Notes: generated by a model not told the origin, from the letters alone. Counted from the stretch's first letter, positions 1 through 11,404 are shown. The stretch: 64,000 nt of DNA from Psoroptes ovis (GCA_002943765.1 PQWQ01000021.1:372001-436000), one strand, 5' to 3'. Numbers and translations are program-made.

Positions 1-708
1 CGAATTATTATTTTTGAAGAAACAATCGTTGGATTTATGATTTGTTCGATTACAATATCGACATTTATCGAATTTGAGAATATTTAAATTTTTTCCTTGT
101 TTTTTTCCATCAAGGTTTTCTGTTCTTTCTATAGCTTCAACGATTTTTATAATACCATCAACAGTATCTGGCAAATCGATCACTTTCCAAATGTGTTGTC
201 GCAACGATGGTTCCAAACCTCGAATAAATGCATCTCGAACTAATAATGCTTGATTTTCAGGCGGAAAAGTTGGATAACACTTTTCAATGAGATCTGTTGC
301 TCTTGTAGCCAAACCATTCAATGTTTCATTGTTCTTACGTGTCAAGAACCATAATTCTTGCATGTGCACGTTTCTTTTTTCTTTATTTGCTTCTTCGATG
401 GCATGAAGGATTTTTTTGAATGAGTTTTGGATTGCAGCTGGCAATTTTGATACGAATTGTAATTCTCGAGATTTATTCGGAAGATTTATTTCGAACATTT
501 GTGCCATAAGCTGATCAGACCAATTATTTATTTTTGATACTTTTTGGAAGTATTTGATGTATTCAAAAATATCTTCATTTCGTTCCATCGGTCGAGCTTT
601 TACTCGGTCAACTGAATTATTGTTTTGCACAGCATTATTTTGCAAAATATTATTTTGTACATTATTATTCTGTACAATATTATTTTGTGCATTATTTTCA
701 GAAGCCAT
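1..708 (-). CDS. gag: LTR-retrotransposon Gag, 5' part, runs off the left edge
   Basis: Reading the minus strand from ATG at 708 gives 236 codons without a stop up to the window edge, so the gene is partial at its 3' end. Residues 1-31 are an Asn/Gln-rich stretch built on repeats of VQNN/LQNN. Residues 40-200 are charged and helical, as in retrotransposon capsid domains, with a DAFIRGLEPSLRQHIW segment (159-174) typical of gag. Residues 216-229 form a CCHC zinc knuckle (C216, C219, H224, C229; C-X2-C-X4-H-X4-C), which binds genomic RNA in the particle. The low similarity to copia Gag and the GLEPSLR-type motif suggest a Ty3/gypsy or related family, but the class cannot be fixed without pol. 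No stop or frameshift is seen in the visible part. Confidence 0.82.
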   Translation of the reverse strand, partial: MASENNAQNNIVQNNNVQNNILQNNAVQNNNSVDRVKARPMERNEDIFEYIKYFQKVSKINNWSDQLMAQMFEINLPNKSRELQFVSKLPAAIQNSFKKILHAIEEANKEKRNVHMQELWFLTRKNNETLNGLATRATDLIEKCYPTFPPENQALLVRDAFIRGLEPSLRQHIWKVIDLPDTVDGIIKIVEAIERTENLDGKKQGKNLNILKFDKCRYCNRTNHKSNDCFFKNNNS

Positions 709-1010
709 TTTTTTTGAGCAATAATAATAATAATTTTGATTTGACAATGAATTAATAATAACAATTGTTGATAAATAAGAATGCACTCAATTAATACGTG
801 GATAGTCTGCCACCATATAAAGTAACGATTCGGAGGTTAATTGATGCGATAGTTTATCAAAACAATTTTATTAATTTTTCAAATCAAAAAAAACAAAATT
901 TCTAATAATAATTTAAATTCGTTTTTGAATCGTTTATATAACGATTCAAATATTAATTCAATTATCGACTTAATGAACTTCGTTTACATCGGACAACCTA
1001 ATATATTCTT
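709..1010 (-). other. Leader and possible 5' LTR of the gag element
   Basis: Sequence upstream (minus strand) of the gag ATG. A TGG-initial stretch at 815-805 (minus), complementary to a tRNA-like ...GCCACCA end, could be a primer-binding site, but I cannot match it to a known tRNA and the sequence before it does not end in CA. At 987-1004 there is an unpaired mariner-type arm (CGGACAACCTAATAT). The LTR boundary is therefore not resolved. Confidence 0.3.
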
Positions 1011-2102
1011 ATTATTCGTAATAATAATAATAATAATATAAATATGAATGAAAATACATTTTTTTTCAGAAAATGTCCATAAATATTTATTTATTTCCAC
1101 TGTTCATAGAATAATAATGACGAAGAATATAATGAAGAAGAATTTCGATTATTTTTTTGAACAAAGAATATGCAAAAATGTACTGAAACAAAATGAAAAT
1201 ACAGTGATGCTTCGTTTCAGGCTTTACATATACTCATTTTTTTGAATTTAAAAAAAATAATGATTTAGACCAGGTTTTCCAGCCCATCTGGCCTCTGGTC
1301 GATTTCCGGTAGTTTTTTCCTCTACTCAGGACCAAGACCATTTTTTAGGGTCATTGTTGAATGATTATTGACCCTGCATTACCTTTGAATTCGCCGAGTA
1401 TTCTGAGCGATTCGATACGCCACCTTGCGCCAATTTCTTGGCTGATAGTCTAATACCGAAGGGTCAAATAATATATGATCCCTGTCCCTCTTCTTTTATT
1501 TCTCTTCCTCCATTTTTCTCGCTCTTCCACCCCCGCATTCGTATTACACGTATACAATACCCTCTTCATGTGTATTGGGCAATTTTACAAAAATTTAGCT
1601 AAAAATTTGAAAAATTTTCGGAAATTTTCCCAAATTTTCAGAAATTTTCCCGAAATCCTTTTGAAGACGTAAAAATTTCCAAAAATTTTGCTGATTCTTT
1701 GAATTTTTTTATCAAAAAAATTCGGTCATATGATTCCATGATTATTCTCATATTCAATGAACAAAGAATTTTATGACCAATGTCAACGAATTTTGACATT
1801 TTTTTTTTCTTAGCTGAAAAACGAAACTGCACAGATCAAAGACGAATCGTATGGAGAATATTAATCTGCTACAGCTGCAGTGGCAGGAGCTCCAATGTCC
1901 ATTGTTCACATTTTGTCAATTGTTGTCAATGGTCACAGTGACAAACTGTGACAACATATGTCAATGTATAATTTATTGTGACCATGGCCATTGTTTTTTT
2001 TTTTTTTTATTTTACGGTCGTTTATTTGATTGATGTCTGAATTTTTGTTTTTTCATTTCTTTTGAATTCAAAACACATAATTCTTGTCCGAGCTCATTCA
2101 AG

Positions 2103-2190
2103 GGTTGTCCGAAAAGTTTTTGCTGATTTTTGATTCGATTTTAAATGAGCATCCTTTGTATTCAAGGCGCACGAACTTTTCGGACAACTT
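2103..2190. mobile_element. Mariner-type hairpin microelement, class II arms
   Basis: Arms GTTGTCCGAAAAGTT and AACTTTTCGGACAAC flank a long, non-conserved centre. Confidence 0.7.
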
Positions 2191-3506
2191 TTGTTGTCTG
2201 AAAATTTTCTCAGAATTTCCTCGAATATTCTTTGTTTTCGGTTCAAGAATTCGAGCCCCAAAATCAACCAGCAGATTCGCAGCTCGATTCGTGCTCGATC
2301 AACAAGTAATTGATGTAGGGGGTGTGTGTAGGGTTCGGAAAAGTTTCTCGGAAAAATTTATTTTCCCAAAAAAATTTCTCAAATTTCCTTGAGAAAAAAC
2401 TTTTAACTTTATTAAAAAAAAATTTTGATTTATAGATATTTTGCAGGAGTAAATTTACTGGAAATCTTTTACTGAATTCTGGGAAATTTTCCAGAAAATA
2501 AATTCAGGCCTTGAAGGCTGAATGTAAGCAATGTATGATTAGGCGTGAAAAATTGCCAGAATACAAAAATTTCCGAGAAAGTTTCTCCAGAATTTTTCAC
2601 GCCCTCTTTGTGTTCACTCCCACACCATCATCAGCTGTAACTCTAATTCATGACGATGACAGTCATTCTGAATTTCTAGAATTCTCAACCAAGAATTCTG
2701 TCAGTTCCCGAATTCTGTGAGTGAAATGCACTAAAAAAAAAAGATAAACTTTTCATTATCAGCGCACGTTATTACGTTATTTATGAAAGACAAATCGTTA
2801 CGATATTTATGAATGATCTGAAAATTATTTAAATGATTTACGAATTGATTGATTGATTCAAGTGTCAAATTCATTCAAGCTTTATCTGCATTTTGTAGTT
2901 TGTGCATCATAAACACACACACACACATATGAATCCATCAATCCGATCAATTCAATCTATCAAACATGTCAAACATTTGCCAACATTTGATATGAGGCCT
3001 TTGATATGATGGGGCTTTTGATATGAGGCCTTTGATTGGCAGCTCCATACAAAGCCCCATCCATAGCCCCTAATCTTCATCTATAATCTTTGAATATTCA
3101 AAATGTCGATCGAAAATTTTCAAATAATTAAATTCTTGAATTCTTTGAATTCTTAGATTTTTTCGAAGTTTTTGATTCGATGAATTTGATTCTTTAAGCA
3201 AACATCCACCCACGCACGCACGCACACAAACATCTACTTATCAAAATATACTTGATCACTCTTAGTGATATTCATAGATTCTGTATCGTAGATCTCTTAC
3301 ACATATCCTCCACATTATTTATCACAGAACAAATCTTCAGCTAGCCCTCACCTGTGCCCCCCCGCATCGAACCCCCGCAAATTTTCACAACAGAATCCTT
3401 TGATTTTGAATAATATTTCCAACAGATTACTCCAGATGTTAACAAACAGAGAATATTGTTTTGAATTGATCAATTAAAAATATACAAATATTCTTGAAAA
3501 AATGAA

Positions 3507-3578
3507 CCTGTCCGAAAAGTCTTTTCGGATTTTCTCCATAACATTCTATGATCTAATAGCGATCGAACTTTTCGGACA
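3507..3578. mobile_element. Mariner-type hairpin microelement, class II arms, degenerate
   Basis: Arms TGTCCGAAAAGT and GAACTTTTCGGACA. The outer TTAGGT is eroded. Confidence 0.6.
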
Positions 3579-4248
3579 CACGCCACTACTTGCATCTTGC
3601 CCATCCCATCTTACAAATTGTAAATACAGAATACGCTCGTATTCAACGTAAACAATGAACGTTTAACACTGTTTCGTTTAACACTGATTGATTGATGATT
3701 TTTCGTTTGGTTTCTTTGTCGATTCATTTTTCTTCAAAAGTAAACAAATTACGAAACTTGAAGTACAATCAGAGACAAGATTCGATACGAAACCGAGAGC
3801 CAGACGAGGCTAAAACATCGTCCTAAGACAATGAGCCCTCAGTGAATTATATCTCCCCTTCTTCCCACCCCTCCCCCTTGATCCACTTTCACCACCTCCA
3901 GCCCCCCCAGCATTCATCACCCTATTTTCATACTTTGAGTCCATCGAACCCCCCCCCCAAAAAAAACACTGATTTATTGGGGGGTAAGGGTTTTTTCCTG
4001 TGAAAAAGGTGGGGCCTGGAAAAAAAGTTTCTCGGAAATTCTTTGATTCACAAAAAAAATAATGGAAATTTTCTCTCTCTCTCTCTTAAATACACACGAT
4101 GATACACGATTAAAATTTATAGATTTCTTTACACTTCTTAAAAAAATAAAAATAAAATTTCACCCAAAAAGTGACATTTGTTGTTTTTGAACATTTTGAA
4201 ATTAATATTTATATCTGTTTTTTTTTTTTGAGTGTAATAAATTTGAGA

Positions 4249-4318
4249 TTGTCCGAAAAATTTTGTCTGTTTTTTCCTTACGTTTACATGGGGAAAGCCG
4301 ACAGAAGTTTTCGGACAA
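4249..4318. mobile_element. Mariner-type hairpin microelement, class II arms, degenerate
   Basis: Arms TTGTCCGAAAAATTTTGTC and GACAGAAGTTTTCGGACAA. Confidence 0.65.
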
Positions 4319-4961
4319 GCAAATGAATTTATTTAAGAAAAAGTATTAATTCTTAAGAATTTATTTCTTTGAAAAAGAAAATCTGCAAGAAAATACCCAG
4401 ATAAACAAAGACAATGAAAGTTATAAAGAAACAAAAATCAAATTTCCTTTACTTGAATGATAAGCCTTCGTTGAACGGAAATGACATTTGTGTAAATGAT
4501 GGCCCTTTTTTGCTTGAATGGTGCTGCTGGTGATGATGGAGACCGTATGGAGACCAGAGAGTTGAACACCAGTTTTTGACACTAGAAGCAATGGGAGTGC
4601 AGACAGATGTGATTAACTTGTAATTTTCACACTTTAAGAAAAGATTCTTTCTCAGAGGTTCTTAGAGATTACCTCTAAGAGGTTCACAGATTCTTTGAGG
4701 GAACAATTCTGCCTTGAATCTCCAAAATCTGCAGCAAAATTCTAGAATCCCTAAGCAGATTCTGCTTGGGATTCTGGAGCTAATTTGTAGCTGCGGCCAT
4801 TTCCTTCTTAACGGTTGCCTGTGATATATTTACCTGCGATGCTTCCGAGAAAATAGAGATTCCGCTCACGAGAAAGTTTCCGGCAAATATTTCTTCCTGG
4901 AAAGATTTCTCTCCTGAGAAGATTTTCAGAAAAGATTATCTTGTTCCTATTTCCGTGAAGA

Positions 4962-5044
4962 TTAGGTTGTACGGAAAGTTCTGACCGGTTTTTGATAAAC
5001 AACTCTATTGATTATAGGCCGAATGAACTTTTCGGACAACCTAA
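4962..5044 (+). mobile_element. Mariner-type hairpin microelement, class II (reference orientation)
   Basis: Ends TTAGGTTGT and ACAACCTAA. The left half has GTTCTGACCGG and the right half GCCGAATGAAC, so the core is not symmetric and the copy can be oriented. Confidence 0.8.
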
Positions 5045-5267
5045 TTCGTCGAGAATTCTTTGATTTTCCTTGATTTTCAAAATTTACAAAATTTAAAATT
5101 TCACTGTGCCTCTGCATATGTGTACCCCTGTATCAGCGAATTTTGTCTCTGTGTATTTGTAAACTTTCACATGTTTCAATTATCACACACATACACACAC
5201 CGAAGACCAAGAAAATTGTACTTTTTTGTTCTACTGTCAAACCGAAAATGAAAATGTATGTCATGTA

Positions 5268-5347
5268 TCAGGTTGTCCCATAAGTTCTTGCCGTTTTTTC
5301 AAATGAAAAAAATTTAAAAAACGGCAAGAACTTATTGGACAACCTAA
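5268..5347. mobile_element. Mariner-type hairpin microelement, class I, with TA duplication
   Basis: TA at 5266-5267 and 5348-5349 flanks TCAGGTTGTCCCATAAG...CTTATTGGACAACCTAA. The arms pair for about 30 bp through GTTCTTGCCGTTTTTT. Confidence 0.88.
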
Positions 5348-5479
5348 TATATGTGTTTATCTTATTTTATTTCATTTTAGTTCAATTTCAATTTTTATTT
5401 ATTTATTTATTTCGATATACACAACGAAAAAAAAAAAAAAAAAAATGAAATCATTTATTATCATTATTACTTCGGTGCA

Positions 5480-5704
5480 CAGTGTTGCTCAACCGAATCT
5501 ATTTTTTTTCTGTTGTGATGTTTTTTTCGAAAATTTTTCGGGTGTCCGAAAAGTTTTTGCGCCATTTCGTAATGGCAAATCGTTGACCCTTTTGGAAAAT
5601 TTTACGGGAATTTTCCGACGAAAAAAAAAACTTTTCGGAAAATCTTAAATCCACTGAATTTTTGAATTTCTCGGATTCACCTAAAATTCGGTTGAGAAAC
5701 ACTG
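5480..5704. mobile_element. hAT-like inverted-repeat element containing a nested mariner-type element
   Basis: The termini CAGTGTTGCTCAACCGAAT and ATTCGGTTGAGAAACACTG are near-perfect inverted repeats. This end sequence is of the kind known from hAT transposons. A class II mariner-type hairpin occupies the middle. The flanks GTGCA/TGCAC extend the symmetry, so the exact 8-bp target duplication is unclear. Confidence 0.75.
5541..5644. mobile_element. Mariner-type hairpin, class II, nested in the hAT-like element
   Basis: Arms GGTGTCCGAAAAGTTTTT and AAAAACTTTTCGGAAAATC. It lies inside 5480-5704, so it inserted later or was carried along. Confidence 0.65.
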
Positions 5705-6120
5705 TGCACATTTTTCTTATTCGCTTCCATGTAATCATCATCAATAAGTGTAAATAGATACAAATAGTCGTGTAAAATCTTATCATAGATTTAAGAGATA
5801 GGAATTTAGCCCCCCTTTTCGAACCCCGACCCCCGAAAAAAAAACTTTCAAAAAAAAAAAGATTCTTAAAATCGCAGAAATCGAAGAAGAGAAAAAACAT
5901 TTAATTCTTAAGTGACACGACTTTTGTGTTTATTATTATTCCCGAAAGTTTTTTTTTTCCTGGAAAATTTTCCCCGGCCGATTGGCCCAGCCCTCTCTCA
6001 AATTGTAAGCTTCAAAATGGCCCAAACGATTTAAGTGGTTCGAACAAGTGACCCCCCGGGATTTTCGTTTTTCCAAGATTTTTTTTTTTCGTTTTGTTTC
6101 CACGACTAAAAAAAGGTGTC

Positions 6121-6744
6121 TGTGATGTGACCGACCATGAAGCGTCGTCATGTCGGGAAAACAAAATTGAAAATTGTCATTTATAAAAATTTTTATTGCA
6201 CCATGGCCGAAGAATAGACATTTCTGATAATGACATTTGACCATGTGTGCTTGCTATTCAAATATTTGATAGCATATGTATATAACACCTTTTTTCTACA
6301 TTTCATTTTATTGCTTTCTCTTTCAGTCTTTCCTTGTTTTTAATTATTAACATTCCTTTGCTCTTTTACTTTCACTGACCAAAATTCCTTTCTAAATCCT
6401 TTCTGTCGCCACTTTCAAATTCATTTAATATTTTCCTTATCATATCTAAATTTCCGAATTCTGTAAATATAAACTAACCTTTGAGTGTTCCGACTATGTC
6501 GCGACAATTTCCTTTCCTTTCTTCTAACTCTTTATTTCTACTAAATTTTCTCTTTCATCCTAAAATTTTGTACACAAGAAAAATTTGAAAAACATATAAA
6601 TATTTGTAGAATTCTCATTTTAAAAATATCTTCGAGATCATTTTTGTTAAACATTCATATTATTCATATTATGTCAAAAATCAATAGATCTCTTTGAATA
6701 AAGTTCTTTAAATTCGTACATTAAAAATTTTTCGTGTCACAACA
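6121..6744 (+). mobile_element. Solo LTR, 624 bp
   Basis: Begins TGTGATGTGAC and ends GTGTCACAACA, i.e. 5'-TG...CA-3', with a 6-bp direct repeat of target DNA on each side. No internal retroelement sequence adjoins it, so this is what LTR-LTR recombination leaves. A TATA-like TATATAAC near 6278 and a polyadenylation signal AATAAA near 6697 put transcription on the plus strand, with U3 on the left. It contains no long ORF. The family (gypsy, BEL or copia) is not determinable from the LTR alone. Confidence 0.85.
6275..6286 (+). promoter_or_regulatory. TATA box of the LTR promoter
   Basis: ATGTATATAACACC sits in the left part of the LTR, upstream of the AATAAA signal, in the usual U3 position. 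Confidence 0.5.
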
Positions 6745-6911
6745 GGTGTCATTTTTAGCACCGAGAGAATTTGAGAATTTGAAAAAAAAAGTCAAAAAAA
6801 TATTTTTTTTTTCTTTTTCTCCCGTCCAAATTTGATGGAAATGACATTTGAACAATTTTTTTTTTCTCTTTTTCCCGAGAAAATTTTATTTACTTTCTCG
6901 AAAAACATATA

Positions 6912-6992
6912 TTGGGTTGTCCCATAAGTTCTTGCCGTTTTTTAAATTGTTTTTTCATTCGAAAAACGGCAACATTTTATGGGACGACCTAA
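6912..6992. mobile_element. Mariner-type hairpin microelement, class I
   Basis: TTGGGTTGTCCCATAAG...TTATGGGACGACCTAA, with TA on both sides. Confidence 0.85.
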
Positions 6993-7072
6993 TATAAATT
7001 CATTTTCATTTTTTCAATCCAACAAAAATATCAATTTCAATTTAGGTGAAAAAAAAAAATTTTTTTTTCGTA

Positions 7073-7154
7073 TTGAATCGTCCCATAAATTCTTGCCGTT
7101 TTTTTTAGATTATTCTTTATTTGAAAAACGGTAAGAACTTTTGGGACAACCTAA
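7073..7154. mobile_element. Mariner-type hairpin microelement, class I
   Basis: Left arm eroded to TTGAATCGTCCCATAA. Right arm TTTTGGGACAACCTAA. Lies about 80 bp from the preceding copy. Confidence 0.8.
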
Positions 7155-7285
7155 TATTTCACAGTTTTTTTTTCTTTCCGAAAAATTTCTCAAAAAAATT
7201 TTTTTTTTCTTTTTTTTGGTGAAAACACATTTTTTCCATCAAAAAAAAAAACTTTGAAATTTTTTTCAGCTAACGGGGGGAGCGG

Positions 7286-7372
7286 GGCAGGGAAAATTTC
7301 CCCGAAAGTTTCCCTCAGAAAAATCACTCAAAAATTTTCCAGAAAATTTCCCGGAAAAATTCCCGGAAAAAT
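7286..7372. repeat. Array of the AAATTTCC/GGAAA palindromic word
   Basis: Six to seven units of the type AAAATTTCCCGGA at 10-13 bp spacing. Translation in any frame gives the SPKVSLRKITQKFSRKF kind of false ORF. Confidence 0.65.
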
Positions 7373-8160
7373 GTTTGAAAACTTTGATTTTCGGGCCCTG
7401 TTCTTGTGTATCTCACTGGACCTGGCTGGTCCATGGACCCTGGTGCTCGAATTTTTCAAAGTTCACCATTCTGAATGATGAATGAAATATTTTCGATGAC
7501 ATTTACTTTTCGGTGCAGTTTTTTTTTTTTTTTTTTGTTGGTCCATGATTTGTGTCCAAAGTAAAAGTAGTGACGATTGCCACGATCTCGCATTGTTAAG
7601 CGTCATACACCGAGAAAGAGTGGAGAGGGCTATTGATGGTGCCAGAGAGAAGATTCGAGGGAGCGAAGTGTCCAGAGAGTGGAATTTTCCCAGAAATTTT
7701 CTTTCTCGAAAATTTCCCAACTTGAATTTCACAGCTAATTTCGGCCATACCTTCATAAATTCACTTAACCCTTTCAAGCCCAATTACTTAGTGTTGTTGG
7801 AAATATTTGTGTCCACACAAATAACAAGTTATTTTCAGGAATAGACATTTGAAAAAAAAAAAATTTTGAAAAATTGAAAAATTCAAACCCTTAAAAAATA
7901 AACATCAAACAAATAAATACAAACACACAACAAACAAACACTTGGCAAAAATAAACAACAAAACAAAATCATTCAAACCAAAAATTCCGGAAAATTTCTT
8001 GGAATTTTCTCGGAAATTTCTTTGAATTTTTTTTGTGTTTTGTTGTTGAATGAATTTAAAAATAACACATTTTTTCTTTCTTTTCTTAAAGAATATTCCA
8101 TCTTAGAACACTTTTTTTCGTGTAAACATTCTTCAAGTTTTTCCTCTGAAAATTCTTGTG

Positions 8161-8275
8161 GTAATTTTTCTGGTTGGGAAAATTTCCGAGCAAAATTTTG
8201 GGGAAATTTTCCGAGAAATTTTTTGAGAAGAAATTCTTTTAGGAAAAAAAATTTTCCTCAGAAAATTTCCCGAAA
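8161..8275. repeat. Array of the AAATTTCC/GGAAA palindromic word
   Basis: Repeated GGGAAAATTTCCGAG and GGGGAAATTTTCCGAG units, about 10-15 bp apart. Confidence 0.65.
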
Positions 8276-8454
8276 TAACTTCGCCAAAACGAGTTTAACC
8301 CTTTCATTTTGGTTAGCTGATTTTATTAGGATTTCACAGTTTGACATCCATGAAATTGACTTGTGATGGCAGGTGAGAATTAACTTGTATCTTTGATTTA
8401 TCGATCAGATTCCAGATGTAGGTCTATTTTTGATTTTTTTTTATTTTAAAATTA

Positions 8455-8535
8455 TTAAGGTTGTCCCATAAGTTCTTGCCGTTTTTCAATTTTTTTTCCA
8501 TCCGAAAAACAGAAAGAACTTATGGGACAACCAAA
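8455..8535. mobile_element. Mariner-type hairpin microelement, class I
   Basis: AAGGTTGTCCCATAAGTTCTTGCCG...GAACTTATGGGACAACC. It sits between a TTAACCCTTT (8296) and an AAGGGGTTAA (8587) and may be nested in a piggyBac-like relic. Confidence 0.82.
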
Positions 8536-9248
8536 TATTTTCCAATAAATTATTTGTGTCCAATTATGAATTCAAAAAGGGGTTAATTTATTTATATTTA
8601 ATCATATCCGATTGATTTGGATTAATCAAATTTTAAATTGAAATTTGATTAATTCTGTTTTTATTAATTTTTTTTGGTTTCACGTGTATTCACGTTTAAT
8701 TAATTAATTTTTCATTTGATTTTACATTGATTCTTTGAAATTCACGACATGGATTTCAAAGAATTTTCCCTAAAAAAGAAAAACATTGAAGAATCCAGTG
8801 GAATTCTTGATGAATCCAATATCCATAGGATTCGCTTGATTCGTTCGATTTTCATTTGATTTCATTAAACAATTAAATGAATCCACATATATATTCACGG
8901 ATGAATATTAATTTTGAACCAGAAAAAAAAAAATTTCAAAAGGAATAAGAATTCAAATTCTAATGTTCGAATTCTTATAATATTCAGATTCTTAAGAATT
9001 TCTCGTGTTTTCTTGGTTGAATTAAGAATTTCATTCATTTTTCTTTCCATTTCTTCAATTGAAGAATCCATATAAATGAATGGTTGAGAAATTAATATTA
9101 TTATTCAAATTAATATTGCTTAAATATTAATTTAATAATAATAAAAAAAAATAATTAATTAATTACAAATCAAAGAGAAATTAATAATAAAAAAAAATTA
9201 ATCAAAAGTAAGAATTAATCAAAAATTGAAAATAATTAATAATTAAAA

Positions 9249-9326
9249 ATGTCCGAAAAGTTTTCACCAGATTTTCTATTCAAATTGCATTTGAAAATCG
9301 TGAAAAAACTTTTCGGACAACCATTA
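9249..9326. mobile_element. Mariner-type hairpin microelement, class II arms
   Basis: TGTCCGAAAAGTTTTCACCAGATTTTC pairs with GAAAATCGTGAAAAAACTTTTCGGACA across a short loop. Confidence 0.75.
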
Positions 9327-9445
9327 GTATATTCTTGAATCTTAAAAATAGATTTTCATTTTCAAATCATATGACTAAATCATATAATGAATATAAATGA
9401 AACATATTTGAATCTATTTTGATATTTTGAAATGATGCAAATGTA

Positions 9446-9525
9446 TTAGGTTGTCCCATAAATTTTTGCCGGTTATATTGTAGAAAATCAGCGGAAAATT
9501 GGCAAGAACTTATGGGACAACTCAA
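9446..9525 (-). mobile_element. Mariner-type hairpin, class I arms with class III core
   Basis: Arms TTAGGTTGTCCCATAA / TTATGGGACAACTCAA. The core GCCGGTTATATTGTAGAAAA is the class III core read in reverse. Confidence 0.82.
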
Positions 9526-10089
9526 TATTTCACCATTTTTTTTCCTCGTAAAAGAAACCTAATAAACGATGTTGTTTGATGCATAGATGATTGTCGATGA
9601 ATAACAATGAATCAATGCTAATCTTGTGCAAGAATAACGATTCGAAAAGGTCTGAAACTTGTCCATAAACGACGTTCATAAGAAAAAGAACCCTGTTAAG
9701 AACCTCACAGAACGTTCAGAGACAAACCTTCAAAAAATATTCTGGTTATCATCATCATTCAAAAAAATCATTCAAAGCACGTTTTTTGTTTCATTCAAAA
9801 TCTTATTCAAGTCTTATCTAACACACACATCTTCATCATCATCAACCTCATAGTAAACCTCATAAAATTTTTGATAGACACAAGAATTATTCTGTCTAAG
9901 AATATATTTTGTTTCCCCATAAAAACAAAAGAAGATGAATTGTTCCCATATGAATAATGATTTGAGAAAAAACATGGACAAAACTGTCCATATCATATTG
10001 AATCATATTCACAGATTCAGTTATTTATTTTAAATTCTTTATTTATTCATCATTATTGAGAAATTCAAAGACTCTATGACTCTCAAGAA

Positions 10090-10183
10090 CAGTGATTCTC
10101 AACCTTTTTTTGGGTTGCGACACAAAATTCCAAGAATTTCTCGAAATTTGGTGGCCGCGGCACAGATCGGTTAAGAATCACTG
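10090..10183. mobile_element. hAT-like inverted-repeat element
   Basis: CAGTGATTCTCAACC...CGGTTAAGAATCACTG, 94 bp in all. No clear 8-bp duplication. Confidence 0.7.
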
Positions 10184-10528
10184 TCTTAGACCTAAAAGAA
10201 ACTTGAGAAAACGTTCGAAATTATCATCAAAGAGATGCATCAGAGAGAGAGTGATGTGGTGGTTGTGGCGTCCACACCATATTTCAAACACACACACGTA
10301 CACAAATGATTGAATAATTGATTACTTTGAGTAGCCCCAAAATCGGTAAGACATTTATTCTCGAGAAATTGCCCATAAAGCTTTCGAATTTTTGTGTCGG
10401 GAAAATTTCTCGGGAAGAATCACGAGAATTTCTTCCAAAAAAAAAAATTCCGAAAAGAATCTCGAGATTCACACAAAATAATTCTTGTAGGATAATTTAT
10501 TGATCATTGATAAGTGTGTAACAATATT

Positions 10529-10961
10529 TGTGATGTGACCGACCATGAAGCGTCGTCATGTCGGGAAAACAAAATTGAAAATTGTCATTTATAAAAATTT
10601 TTATTGCACCATGGCCGAAGAATAGACATTTCTGATAATGACATTTGACCATGTGTGCTTGCTATTCAAATATTTGATAGCATATGTATATAACACCTTT
10701 TTTCTACATTTCATTTTATTGCTTTCTCTTTCAGTCTTTCCTTGTTTTTAATTATTAACATTCCTTTGCTCTTTTACTTTCACTGACCAAAATTCCTTTC
10801 TAAATCCTTTCTGTCGCCACTTTCAAATTCATTTAATATTTTCCTTATCATATCTAAATTTCCGAATTCTGTAAATATAAACTAACCTTTGAGTGTTCCG
10901 ACTATGTCGCGACAATTTCCTTTCCTTTCTTCTAACTCTTTATTTCTACTAAATTTTCTCT
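10529..10961 (+). mobile_element. Truncated second copy of the solo-LTR family
   Basis: Matches 6121-6553 at a constant offset of 4408 with no indel and no mismatch I could see. It starts at the same TGTGATGTGACC end and includes the TATA region. The right third with the polyadenylation signal is missing and is replaced by unrelated AT-rich DNA. No target duplication can therefore be identified. Confidence 0.88.
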
Positions 10962-11249
10962 ACTAAATACTAATAAATTTTTCAAATAAACCACGATTTA
11001 TTTGAAATAAAATAGATCACGAATGTCAAATACAAATTGTAGGCGTTTATCGATGATTTTCGTTGGAAAATTCAAAATTACCTGCATTCGAGAAGTCAAT
11101 AGTCATTGAGGGGCAATTTTGGAGGGGGGAGCTGCAAGAATTAGGGGCGCCAGAATCCAGCCCCTTCAAATTTTCTAAAAAATTAATTTAGAAAATTAAA
11201 TTTAATTAAAATTTAAATTTGATTAATCAATTCAATTATGATTACATCA

Positions 11250-11404
11250 TTAACCCTTAGCATTCGAAGCATTTTCAGCGCAAGCGAGCCAGCAGCTCGA
11301 CAATTTTTCACACTCATATTAAATGGTGACTGAGCGGCGCCTATCGAGTTGTTGCATTACATCTTATGGTGAGTGATGCTCACCGTTCGAGTTTTAAGGG
11401 TTAA
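11250..11404 (+). mobile_element. piggyBac-like MITE, copy 1
   Basis: TTAA at 11250-11253 and 11401-11404 flanks CCCTTAGCATTCGAAG...TTCGAGTTTTAAGGG, terminal inverted repeats of about 15 bp. TTAA target duplication and a CCC(T) terminus are hallmarks of piggyBac transposons. The 147-bp interior has no ORF and contains GCGGCGCCTATCGAGTTG. Confidence 0.85.

Larger units (their letters stand above)
1011..6114. other. Non-coding, repeat-rich stretch
   Basis: No exon is recognisable. The stretch holds palindromic microelements (listed separately), a 14-bp direct repeat TTTGATATGAGGCC at about 2991-3035, an AC repeat near 2912-2926, and AAATTT/GGAAA-rich arrays at about 1585-1690 and 2337-2395. 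It may be an upstream intron of the mGluR gene or intergenic. Confidence 0.5.
6115..6750. repeat. Target-site duplication GGTGTC around the solo LTR
   Basis: GGTGTC at 6115-6120 and again at 6745-6750 directly abut the TG and CA ends of the LTR. Confidence 0.85.
6751..10528. other. Non-coding stretch between solo LTR and truncated LTR copy
   Basis: No exon recognised. Holds mariner-type and hAT-like elements, two AAATTTCC arrays, and very AT-rich sequence at 8580-9250 (ATTAAT/TTAATT-rich). Confidence 0.5.

Noticed and set aside
5936..6244. 102-codon minus-strand ORF overlapping the solo LTR
   Set aside because: It crosses the LTR/target boundary at 6121, so it cannot be an ancient gene.
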